DNA from: Lyophyllum atratum | Lineage: Eukaryota > Basidiomycota > Agaricomycetes > Agaricales > Lyophyllaceae | DNA: 64,000 nucleotides | Assembly: GCA_014905825.1 (NCBI GenBank) | Contig: JACGCN010000007.1 | Location: forward strand, 2,046,001-2,110,000 | Direction: 5' to 3' | In this document: one piece after another, positions 11,225 through 21,657 of the stretch | How positions within the stretch are numbered: position 1 is the stretch's first letter | How the letters are laid out: every line of letters starts with the position of its first letter | Position numbers and translations under genes: made by a program | The notes under the pieces: model-generated | What the model was told of the DNA's origin: nothing | Database searches by the model: none | The model's input: the letters and a program-made list of their open reading frames with translations, nothing else

Positions 11225-13008
11225 CGCTCAGTCGCACGCACCTATGATATGGTACGGGAGTGAGCTACGCAGCACTGATGTTCGCTGGAAGGGATGATGA
11301 GGAGACGATGACCGGATGATCATAGGACGCAATGGAGAGGAAACGTAGGCGTGAAGACCTGGAGACGTGAAGGAACAAGAGAAATGAGATAATATTAGTA
11401 TCTGCTAGACGTTGGCATACTATTACATGGTTTGTAGCAGATGGAGATATCGGCCACGGAAAGTTTTCCCCGTACACATGACGTCAACATATCTGTCGTC
11501 AATCGTCTCTGCACATGCACGCATGATCAAGCGCGTTTATACATGGGTCAATCATGCTCTGGGCCCGTATAATCTTGGATTGCTTCCCACATGCGGAGAT
11601 GCCCAGTACGTATAGATTCGTCTCACTCTTTGCCTGCTGTCCTCGCAATCACTTTTCTTATTGGTCGCTCGAGCAGATCATGCCTGGGTTGTCCATCCTG
11701 TCGTTCTGTCAGCCTATCTCATGGCAGTCTTGTAAGCCCTTTTTCTCCGCCGCGGTCAACAAGCAGTGCACTCAAAGCCAAGCCTGAGGACTGATTAATG
11801 ATTGGTAATCGCTGATGATTGGTGCCACCAAGGCAGCTACCGCCTGTAGCTTATTGACCGCAGTTTTTGCGGGCTTCTCGGCGCTCCTAGCGCTCACCAA
11901 CCAGCGCTAAAGTTTGGGAATACATTGCGCCTTCCGGACCTCGAACATGTGCCGAGAGGAGGTGGCTCACTATAGCCTGTTTTTGTCAGGAGATCGGGCA
12001 GGTACATCGCCACACCCAATTGGACCACCTGCGTCTCCGCTCCTCCTCCCGGTAATTTATCAATGCAGCCCCGTTGAATGCATCATGCTCGTATTCTTGG
12101 CCACTCTTGGTTATATTGAAGTTGTATCCAGGAGTGAGCTTTCTGACACGTTCCTTCTTCTATACTATTTGTTCTTAAAAAGACCCAGCTCGACCTTTTT
12201 GGAAATCTTACGCGAATGGGTAATTCTCAACGCAATGTGCCATATCCACGTTCGTAATCGATCTAAGGAAATCGCCCAGTTGCAGTTCAAGACAAAGATC
12301 AGTCCTCCGAGGAGCCTTGGAAGATTCCAGGGCCAAGCCGGTACCATCCCGGGACCTCCATCCGGACTTCGGTCAGCTTCTTTTGCGCAGCATGCTATGC
12401 ACATTTAGTTATCTCTTAGATCCAAGCTGCAAAAATAGTCCTCCCTAGACGCTTGTGAACGGCGCCAACATAGCGATCGTGGAAGAGCCTTCTCCGCTGC
12501 CAACATGTGTGCTATTTCGGGCACGAGGAATAGGGATCAGAATCACACTGATCTCCCACCCATAGCGATGAGGGTTCCTTCAAAGCCGGTGTACATCCAC
12601 CAACAGATTCCTCTCTTGCTTTCATCTCGGTTGAGCTCCAGGCTGCATAACTCCATGTATGGTCAGAGACTAGGCACCGAAGAATATACCATTCAGCATC
12701 GACGAGACTGCGTCACCATCCTCGAGGGGTTATACATGGGTACGCGAGGTTACATCTCATAGTCATATGGTTATAAATCACGCCAATAGAATTCCCATTC
12801 CCTAGTCGTACAGATACAGTAAGCGAGAGGCTGCGGTAGGTCAGAGCTCGACATCCAAGACGAGTTACAGCAAGGAGAACTCAATATGGCAAGTATTCCT
12901 TTTCCATTTACCAAGTAGTCGATGTAGATACGCTAGATACAATCAATAAGCCCCAAGCAAAAAGAATATATGTGCGAAAACGTCCCAGACAGTATATGCA
13001 GTAGAAAC
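11225..13008. other. Intergenic, no supported gene
   Basis: Several open frames of 60-165 codons occur, including one at 11914-12408 that begins with TTG rather than ATG. None shows splice structure, composition or motifs supporting a gene. The 3' side (about 12.9-13.0 kb) should contain the terminator of the FAD oxidoreductase. Confidence 0.35.
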
Positions 13009-15024
13009 TCATAGCTTGAACCCACCCGCAAGGCCCATAACATTCCCTGGGTCGACCAAAGCCTTCAACCCCTGCAGCGCCGGCACATTTGCGCCATATA
13101 ACCCAGACAGTGGTGTGTCGTAAATTGCATAGTTAGGGTACACAGCCGCGCCGCTTACATCCTGTCCCTCTGCGATTGCCAAATTCTTGATGCGGGCAGC
13201 ACTCTGCCTCGCCGCGTCATGGAAGGCGTCGTCAGAGAGCCCAAGAGCCCATGCGTAGTAGATGTTGAAAGGGGAAAGACCGACATTCCGTGAGGGCGGG
13301 TAGGCGGAGGAAGAGGCGGCGCCATGGGAGAAGAGAGTGGGAAGGAAAGGCTCGACGTCGTAGGAGATGAAGAGGCCGGTGTCGAAGCTGAGATGGGCAC
13401 CCCAGAACTAGTTTACGGGGAAAAATGAGGCAGGATACAGGAAAGATACTTCGAAATGGACGTACAACCGTTTCATTAAGGACTGCCGCCAGGATTGTGG
13501 GTGTGTACTGCGTGAGGGAGACGGTATTGAAGATACCTCTGCAATGGAGCTACAGTTTAAGCACCGAAGTATGATCGAGAAGAATGGCACTCTTACCGTG
13601 AGCCGTAAGTAGAGTTCGCGGGGGATGACTTGACCAGGGATAAGAAGTCACGCGTTGACACGTCCTGAGTCAGGTGGGGTATCGCCAGGAAATCATCGAA
13701 GATGCCGGCTGGAGGTGTGGGGCCATCGTAGAACACTAGTTGGGAGATGCCGGGCTAAAGAAGGGGTCAGGAGTGTATCAAGCGTCAACCAGAAGAGGAC
13801 TATACCTGTCCGAGAAGGAAATTATAAGTGGTAATAATGCTAGCCTTCGGATCTGTAACAGAGGCGGAGAAGCTTGCAGTTGCAGCGGCCACGTCGGAGA
13901 TTTGAGGGAATGTGTATGTGATCAGGCCGCCCTATTGTCTAGTACGTTGGCATACGAAAGGATAATGTTTATAGCGCGATACTTACCCAGACCTGTCCTT
14001 GCGGGAAGGTTCTGAGGGTAAAACGAGTGACGATTCCCTACGCATCTTTAGCCTTGGAAATATGAAGAAAGCGGGAGAAATTCATACAAAGTTATTCATG
14101 CCGCCCTGGATCGACGTCAGTTTAGATGATTGAATCAAGAAACAAACAATCGCACCTTGAGGCCGAAGAAAAGATTCGGGTCTGATACCTGAGTGACTGT
14201 AACGACGGCGCCATTCGGCTTGACGAGCTCGAACGCGGTGACGGTGTCGATCGTCAAACCGTGTTGGTTCGTCAGCCACGAATAGCCTGTTCGGATGAGG
14301 TACTTTGAAACTAGAGTAAATATAAACGCGACAAACGTACCTCCACCGAGCGTGAAACCTGCTACACCAACTCCTGTCACGCGTCCACCCAAGACGTTGA
14401 CGTTATGAGGCGCGAGTGCAGCATATACGTCGTCCCAGATGAGCCCAGCCCCGATGACGGCCGTTTGCGTTGCTGCGTCATAGGTGACTTCGGAGAACCG
14501 GGACATGGCGATGAGAATCCCCGGTGTCGATGAGAAGCCTGGGTTAGAGGCGTGACCACCACCTTTCACCTGTCAGAACCTTGAGCGTGAGCAGTACGCG
14601 TAGACAGGGTGGTTAGGACCATACCGCGAAAGGAGTTTGCGTCGAGCCGACGATCCCGAGCTGCGACATAAGTCAGCACAAACCACTGTCTGGACAGGAA
14701 GTTCAGACTCACGATGATCCCGACATCGGCTGCCGTTCCTGGTCGTACACTGCACTTCGCAAGCTGCGTGCTTGAGCTTGCCCAGTGGGAGATGTCCTTA
14801 TCGTATCGTAGGCTACCTGAAGTCCAGAATTCTGAGTACTGTATTTCTTCGACATCTCATGACGACGCACCTGGATAGCTGACTGAAGTGGCCGATGACG
14901 TAGCACCCTCGATTTGCACGCAGACGGGGTCGAAGAGGATGCGTTTTTCGAACCCAGTGTCAGTAGGATGGCTTTGGGCTAGGAGAACGAGGGGGGCAGC
15001 GGCGAGGAGGAACTTGAGTCCCAT
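13009..15024 (-). CDS. Secreted FAD-linked oxidoreductase (PCMH/BBE family)
   Basis: Eleven exons join in phase to give 492 residues: 15024-14871, 14816-14713, 14660-14625, 14569-14341, 14286-14156, 14105-14088, 14037-13987, 13931-13806, 13754-13597, 13538-13466 and 13407-13009. A signal peptide ends near residue 18. The FAD-binding PCMH domain spans about residues 65-240, with KGGGHASNPG, where His104 corresponds to the covalent flavin-binding His of berberine-bridge enzymes, and GGRVTGVGVAGFTLGGG. The Cys that makes the second flavin bond in bicovalent members is replaced in YSWLTNQHGLTID, so a single covalent link is likely. A C-terminal BBE segment ends in DPGNVMGLAGGFKL. Such enzymes use O2 to oxidise carbohydrates, alcohols or secondary metabolites outside the cell; the substrate cannot be read here. 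Two exons are only 36 and 18 nt. Confidence 0.92.
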
Positions 15025-16727
15025 CGCTTCCGTGGAAGTGGAAAGACGACCTGGCAATCAGTCCTTATGAGGAACCCCAGGGACCGTTTCGATGCCACGA
15101 TAGCGGAACTTGAGACGCGTATGTTGTATGCCGTGACAGGTCAAATGGTGCAGGGATGTACAGGGTTGATATGTTTTCCGTTTTGGGGACCGTCGATGTC
15201 ATTGCAATTGCTTCGATCCATTTCATTTGTGTTCATCCAGAAGCATCGTTGTCTATTGGTGTTCGGATCGCGTTAGGAGATCTTCCCCGGGGGGCTGTTT
15301 GGATGCTCACCGGCGGGACCCGCGGTGGGTATGGCGCCAAGGCCGTCCATATTGGAAAATTGTCCCTGAGCTCTGCTAGGCTGATGATGCGTTCATGGCT
15401 CCACGACGCCGCCAAGACATGGAGACGTTCGATGACATCGTGTCAGCTCGTGGCTATTCATCGAACATGGCATAATCTCTCCCTCTGTAAGGTAAGTCGG
15501 CAAGTCTCCCTAGCCACAAGAGCAGTACCATTTGAGCACCTACCACTATGAGGTTTGCGTCTTACAAGACAAATACCACGCTCGTGAGAGTTGTCCGACA
15601 GAAGGAGCATATTTCCTAAGGGCAAGGGGAAGAGCATCTGTCAAAATCGAAACGAATGATCAAAGTTCGTACCATGGCGTCATGACCATTGACCATGCCC
15701 GCAATTCCTCCGTTCTACATAAAGATGACGACGATAGACAATGGTCCGCCAGGGCTGGAGCAGAAATGCTCCACGACGGTTGGCGCAACATACTAGAAGC
15801 TATGACGCGTCGCGGTATATGTCGCATGTGGTGATGTAGAGAGACGAGGCTGGTAGCCTTCCCGGGCAGGACAAACCTTCCGCGCATCGTGGCAGAGTTG
15901 AAGTCGTGTCAGATGCCGGAAACCGATTAGAGGCACTAATAATCAGCAGATCCAAGCATCCATGTGCCTTATTACTCGTGCCGCATAGAAAATGAAGTGA
16001 AGTCGGCTTGTCAGTCTTTCCGAACTGGGCTGGGGATGTACGAGGACCAAAGCTTGATTGCAAGGCTAATTACGGTACCTAATGACTATGTACAACACTA
16101 CGAGAGAAAAATCCATCAGACAAACGCTCAACTCGCTGACGAGCTCCTCGAACGGCTTTTGCAAGCGCGTAAGAAGAGCTAGCCAAACGTCCTCGAGACT
16201 CTGCAAGCAGAGCCGTGTTCTCGGTATAACGAGTGGGCGCGGAGGTCATCGAGTGGATATGAAGGATGCGGCATTTGTAAAAATGCGAGACTCGGTCAGT
16301 TTCTATAAAATAGATCCTGATGAGTATGTTCTAAGGAAATCAGGAAGGCTGGGCGGAGGTTTATATAGAAATTTTTCAGGTGGTCCGTGCGTGGGCTGCT
16401 GGCACGTGCATCGAACAGATAACGCTGAGGATGATTTCTGAATATCGAGAGATCTCAAGTTGTTATCTCAATTTTCCTCGGCCTCACTGACTAGATATTC
16501 CAGTCGTGCATGCAGGAATTTAGGAATTTCATTCAGTATAACACGCCTATCTATATATCCAAACAGTATGTCAGCTCTAGTGGAGAAGTCCAATTCTAGG
16601 TAAAGTCACGGTCTTCTTTTCATTTCTACCCGAAGAAGCCGGAGTCGCAGGTGAGTGAAGGCCATCTCATTTATCTATCTAAATAGAAGTTCAGTATTTT
16701 CGTTTCGTTAAGGTGTAGACGAACGAC
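15025..16727. other. Intergenic, no supported gene
   Basis: Contains the promoter of the FAD oxidoreductase and several unsupported open frames (for example plus-strand 15156-15551 and 16082-16441). No motif, splice pattern or repeat is convincing. Confidence 0.4.
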
Positions 16728-17143
16728 TCACTGCCACTTGCACGTCACTAAAGGGGCGATAGGTGGGCAGACGGGGTTAGCACCAGAGAACAGGGTTCCG
16801 GAGTTCTACCAGGTTCATCAGACGATGCCTGTTACGAGATCATTGGAAGGACAACTACGCACATTGTAGAAGCAAGTAATTTGCGGGCCTAAGGCGCCTG
16901 ATGCGTCTGTGGAATAACTGATGAACTATTAGAACTTCAAGATCAATCTCAGTAACTAAAGCCCACGTACCCGCAGTACCGGGGAACACCGATTGTCCCA
17001 CCGCTCCCAGCCACCAGCGTATACGATGTGGTACCCACCAGCTGGTCTGCGGAGGGGCACGTCGCACAGTCCGACTGCGCAGCAGGCAGAGCGGCGGCAG
17101 TACAAGCGAGGAGAGAAACGAGAGCCGAGAGTTTGAACAACAT
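16728..17143 (-). CDS. Small cysteine-rich secreted protein 1 (tandem pair)
   Basis: Three exons, 17143-16971, 16917-16863 and 16805-16728, encode 101 residues. A clear signal peptide (MLFKLSALVSLLACTAAALP) is followed by a mature part of about 80 residues with six Cys (CATC pair, then four spaced single Cys), enough for three disulfides. It has a Gly-rich loop (VAGSGGTIG) and ends CKWQ. It is paralogous to the gene at 18365-18756 with the same intron positions and phases. TATAAAAG lies 58-67 bp before the ATG. I do not recognise a named family; size and Cys content fit fungal small secreted or effector-like proteins, with function unknown. Confidence 0.85.
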
Positions 17144-17200
17144 CACGAAGGAGGGCTTCTAGAACTGGGCGGGCTTGACGAGTTCGGTGCAACGCCTATC

Positions 17201-17210
17201 TGCTTTTATA
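17201..17210 (-). promoter_or_regulatory. TATA box of small secreted protein 1
   Basis: TATAAAAG reads on the minus strand, about 60 bp upstream of the ATG at 17143, and is matched in position by the TATA box of the tandem paralogue. Confidence 0.6.
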
Positions 17211-17219
17211 ACCCTACGA

Positions 17220-18364
17220 GACGAATCTAGAGCGGCCGACTTCGTTAAAATGATGAAAATGGCAGGGCTTACGATGGGTGAGGAGATTACAGGGGTCCAT
17301 TCGGCCATGTGGATGCTAAAATGTTGGCAATGATTGCGTCGTTTGACGGCTTCGGGCGACTTCTGGGAGATATGAAAGTCAAACGACTGTCCGCTACTTG
17401 AGAGGCGGCTTGACCTAACAGTCATAATACGTTAATAGCATTGACGGATTCGGCCGAATAGACCTTTCACCCCCGCCATTTGCTGTGCATCTACAACAAA
17501 AATCCGTTATTACCGCGCCAGCGCTGCATGCCATCGCGCTCCAAGTTCATTCGGCGGCAAAATGTCTCCGCACGGCGCGAAGGGGAAAGAGGGGACTAGA
17601 GGGGTAAGAGGGGATATTCAGCAATGGTCTTGGACTCGACATGATGGTCGAAAGTCAGGGGTGGACGGCCGAAGAAGTGTTCGGTTCCTGCCCTTACCAT
17701 CATGGCTTTTTCCGGCCCAGCGGCATCTCATACTCACACTCACACCATATCCACCTCGCCGTAAGTACTGGTATCTAATGTTCTGTATGTTGTCGAGGTA
17801 CGCTCATATCGAAGAAAGAAACGGAAAGCGCGCCCGAGGAAAGGACCTCGGTATGCCACGCGCAAGGACTCTATGGCTCTAACTTTCCTTCCTGACTTTC
17901 AGCCTCCCTGGTCGAAAGACGTTGTGTCACTATTGCGCTCCTTCCACTCAATTTGACGTCACGATTACGGGCAGGGAGCCCAGGCGAGACCCTCACCATA
18001 GCTCAGCCGCTGGAGAAGCTTCAATGGACCGATTTCGACTCGAGCAATACACCGACACGTTTCTTATCCTATCAAGATGGAAGCAAGAGATATAGTTCTG
18101 GCGGACTCGATGTCATCTCTAATTCAGAGCAATTACCCTCCATATCTTGCCCTATGTATCCAAAGCGCAGGATCATACGATCTACTCCTTTGGCACTAGC
18201 TTCGAATAACTGCTGATCTCCTGACGACTCCTCCAATGCAATGCGAGCCAAGCTCTCGAACGAGGCGGCACCCAGTTCAAGCGATCCCGCTGTCGTGGGT
18301 AATCTGATTTCCCATGGTCCGTCATTTTCATGACAAAGAGCGACAAGTCAGTGACTCACTGCAA
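17220..18364. other. Intergenic between the tandem secreted-protein genes
   Basis: No spliced gene is supported. The open frame at 17562-17882 on the plus strand has no recognisable features. Confidence 0.4.
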
Positions 18365-18756
18365 CTAGCACGATACAAAAGGAGCGGTTGGCGGACAAGA
18401 GGGACCAGAAGGGGAGAACAAGCCTCCTCCAGACTATGAAAACCGTGAGATCTTGTTCGTATATAGCATCGCGGAATGAAAACGTACACCGTAGAAGCAA
18501 GTAACCTGGGGCCCGGAGGCACCCGTTGCGTCCGCAGAGTAACTGGTGAGAACAGCGTCAGCTTCATGAATGCACAGCAACCAAGCCCTACGCACCCGCA
18601 GAACCTGGGAGTTCCCATCGATCCACCGCTACCGGCTACGAGGGCCAATCCATCAAGATCGGTAGCAGGACAGGTCACACACTCCGCCTGCGCAGCGGGT
18701 AGAGCAGCAGCGGTGGTGGCGAGGAGAGAGACGAAGGCGCCCGATTTGAACAGCAT
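18365..18756 (-). CDS. Small cysteine-rich secreted protein 2 (tandem pair)
   Basis: Exons 18756-18596, 18542-18488 and 18433-18365 encode 94 residues. The signal peptide (MLFKSGAFVSLLATTAAALP), the C-x2-C pair, the GSGGSMGTPRFCG block and the CPPTAPFVSC end align along their length with the neighbour at 16728-17143. The second exon is 55 nt in both and both introns interrupt the same codons. This copy stops at the last Cys and lacks the short K-W-Q tail of copy 1. The last donor is taken as GTACGT, giving an in-frame join. No frame break is seen, so both copies are probably functional. Confidence 0.85.
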
Positions 18757-18810
18757 TCTGGAGTAAGACTGGAAGTGGGAGGTTAACGAGAAATGGTGGG
18801 ACCTGCTGGG

Positions 18811-18820
18811 TTTTTATAGA
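18811..18820 (-). promoter_or_regulatory. TATA box of small secreted protein 2
   Basis: TATAAAAA on the minus strand, about 55-62 bp before the ATG at 18756, parallel to the TATA box of copy 1. Confidence 0.6.
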
Positions 18821-20925
18821 ATTGAAGAGCGACCCCAGACCTCGCTTTGGATACTTTCTCATGATGAGAGAAGTAGAGCTCCATAGTACCTGAGGAAGGG
18901 CCGCACTCGAAGGGCCGCATTCGAAACGCAACATTTCGTCCATGCGGATATGTAAAATGATGAGGATAGCGCCGTCGGGCATACTCTGTGCGGTATGACC
19001 TGTGAGATAATACTTGGTTACCTACCAAGAATGGTAGGTGAAAAGGGGCGGGCGTTTCTGTAAGCTAGACCTGGTTCGGGATCTAGAAAGGGGTTGAAAA
19101 ACAACCTGCTTACCTGCGTCGTTTACTCCGTAGAGAGAGAATCTCCATTTCTACTGCGCCAAAGATCTTTGACTCTATCACTGTGATCAAGGTCTTAGAG
19201 CGGGGCCCGGTGAGAACAAGGTTCGCCAAAGAGTTTCATGACCCCGCAATGTTTGCATTCATACGGCGGCCACCAGTGTCCGTAGACGAAGGGTCAGAGA
19301 GTGAGAGAAAGATTCATCCCCGCGTACTTTGATGCGCATAACCCGAGATTCAAATTTATTTCTGGCGCCTTTACCTCTCACCTCGGCAGTCTCCGATCTA
19401 CACGGCATCGACTGGGGAATTGTCGACTGTTCATCGAATGAACGACCAACAGTGCGTTTGGATGAGAGCCCTATCGGACTACATTGTTAGTATCTTGGGG
19501 GACACGACGAAGAATAAGCGACGCACATTCAGAGTGACGTACGTAGAGGCTGACGTCTCTTTCTGTACAGCGTATGAACATTCTTAGCATAGTAACCATC
19601 GACCGCCAACGTTAGCATCATGCGCGGGGGGCATCGTGCCAGATAGCTGTCGTCGACCGTTACTTGGGGTCTTGAGAAGCGCGAATTTGCGTATATCAAT
19701 CGCCTCGTCAGGGACAAGCCAGGGCTACTTTTCTCCTACACAAAATCCTTCAGTTCAGATAGTGCATGTACATGGCGCAAGGAGAGAGTTACGGGGATGG
19801 AAGTCCATGTGCGGCCTACGGTTCCGAACCACAGATTGGATTAGGACAAAACAAGTCTGTGTAGGCCTCGTCACTCGTGGAACGAGAAAGGTCTAACTTG
19901 CGACGACTTGCAACTGCTGTGCCATGTCGCTACCTGTTAATTTGAATTCTCTACAGCCTTGCAAGCAATGCCAAGACGAACCAAAATCCCTAGCCCGATT
20001 TTCAGGGTTGTCAACCGGCTATGCTTTCCTGGGTAAGTTTGAGGCGTCCTATCTGCGTCTCATCCTGACAGGCTTGAAGGTGGGACGAGGTTAAAAAGTG
20101 TTGAAAAATGACGGTGGTCTGAGTCTTGTCAAGACCGACTTGCTGAGATAGCACCGACTGAGTGAGAGGCTTTCGAATGCAGAGATGCTCAAAGACCTCC
20201 CAAAGAATCACAAAGATATCAAGACAAGCAAGACGACTCCGAGACAAGGCCGAACCACCGTGCTGGCAGACCGCAAGGAGGAATTTTCCCGATGCGGCGT
20301 ATGCTGCACACATGGCTTCGGCTAGATCCCGCGCAGGATCCCGTCGATGATCCCGCCACCAGCTCCGACCGTGATGTTCTGGGTGACTCAAGCTCCTTCA
20401 GGTCACTACTCTGTGCATTCCCCGCCCCCCTCGAGGCCACCGTTATATTTGGAGGAATCACTAACGTATGTATGCGCACTTTGTCTTCAACTCTGACTGT
20501 TCTAAGCGCGGGATCTACAGACAAAGCTGAGGGCCCTTTGTCTCGGAACTCCCTTTAGGAGGCTTCTTTCCCATTCCCTCCTCAGGAGGATGGAGATACT
20601 CCTTACCTTGCCCATGCTGATACACACGGAAACGGTGCTGCACTTCACACCACGGGTTTCTCCAGCCTCGTCATGTTGTATATGAGAATAAACGAACGAA
20701 GGAGAACAACCACATTTCCTCTAACTTTAAACCCATCTCGGTCTCCGGTTGGCTGCTTGGTTTTACCCATCTGCCCTGCTTTTGTCCTGTGTCCCTGGTT
20801 CTCCGGTGTCACTGCACTTAGTGTCGCTGTCAGCTCGTCATCGCGGGATGACCCGAGCACGCTCCAAACCAATCTCGCTATCTGAATCCATCCCGGGATT
20901 AGGTTATCGATACATCGATTGGTGC
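18821..20925. other. Intergenic, no supported gene
   Basis: Minus-strand open frames at 20011-20391 and 20219-20524 overlap in different frames and resemble no family I know. No repeats were seen. Confidence 0.35.
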
Positions 20926-21060
20926 CTTTAGCTGTCTATATAAACCCAAACCTTCGCCGCTCGTGTTTTTTCAGACACCGTTGCCCCTCGACCATGTCTG
21001 CGTCAGTGATCGCTAGCCCTCCTTCGCCCCTATATGTCCTCCCCTTTGACCCTCTGCGCC

Positions 21061-21247
21061 ACATAGCTCTCTCCAACGCGGCTACGCACCCCTTACACTC
21101 AGAGCCAAGTTTCTACGTATGCTGACGCTGTCGCCTATACGATGGCGTCACAGACGCAGTGACGAAGCTTTGACTGCAGGGGTCCTGTGCTTTCGTTCCG
21201 GATGAGCTCTCTTATCCTATCTTACATGCCTTGGTCTCTTTCTGTCC
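21061..21247 (+). repeat. Diverged direct repeat, left copy
   Basis: Shares blocks with 26454-26680, including TCAGAGCC, AGTTTCTACGTAT, TGTCGCCTATACGA and GGTCCTGTGCT, in the same order. The Copia element sits exactly between the two copies, ending this one. Confidence 0.75.
21243..21247. repeat. Target-site duplication TGTCC, left
   Basis: TGTCC directly precedes the left LTR and is repeated at 26449-26453 right after the right LTR, the 5-bp duplication expected of LTR retrotransposon integration. Confidence 0.9.
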
Positions 21248-21544
21248 TGTTAGAAGTGTGACTTGGCACAGGCCGCCTCAAGTATGACGCACCGAGGACT
21301 GCCGACCCGCGTGATCGGTAAGCATACCGATCATGTTACTAATATTAGAGTTCCGTCTTCTCGATGCCGAAGCATCGAGATAATTTTCCTATTCATTCGT
21401 TTTCATATACTTACCAACCACTTACAATTTTAGTTACAATTTTCATAGAAAATTTACTTATAGAAAACTATATAAACTGTACGTCGAGTACAGGAATATC
21501 ACTCGTTTACCACACAACGTGCCTACCCCCTACAAACTTTAACA
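21248..21544 (+). repeat. Left (5') LTR
   Basis: Begins TGTTAGAAG and ends CTTTAACA. It holds TATATAAA at 21469-21476 as a likely promoter, and two perfect 9-bp-stem inverted repeats at 21312-21333 and 21359-21380. Confidence 0.97.
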
Positions 21545-21560
21545 GGTTATCGGGCTCCCG
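21545..21560 (+). promoter_or_regulatory. Candidate primer-binding site
   Basis: GGTTATCGGGCTCCCG lies directly inside the left LTR, where Copia elements bind the tRNA primer. It does not begin with the TGG expected for a 3' CCA tRNA end, so priming by an internal half-tRNA, as known for some copia/Ty5-like elements, is possible. The primer tRNA was not identified. Confidence 0.45.
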
Positions 21561-21657
21561 CTTGCGCTAGCGCTCACATCCCAGGCACGCATAAAACGAC
21601 CACACTTTACATTCGAGCTAATACACATCACATTACAAAACACACCAGCTCTACACG

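Larger units (their letters stand above)
20930..21247 (+). pseudogene. TATA-bearing gene start truncated at the Copia insertion
   Basis: TATATAAA near 20937 is followed by an ATG at 20994 and about 43 open codons (MSASVIASPPSPLYVLPFDP at the start) before a stop near 21125; no in-phase intron was found. The stretch 21061-21247 recurs, diverged, directly after the retrotransposon. The promoter-like layout suggests the first exon of a former gene, now broken. Function is unknown. Confidence 0.3.

Noticed and set aside
11914..12408. 164-codon plus-strand frame
   Set aside because: Starts with TTG, has no motif, and no splice or promoter context supports it.
20011..20524. Two overlapping minus-strand frames considered as an oxidoreductase relic
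   Set aside because: No reading of the GxGxxG-like stretch continued into a recognisable domain.
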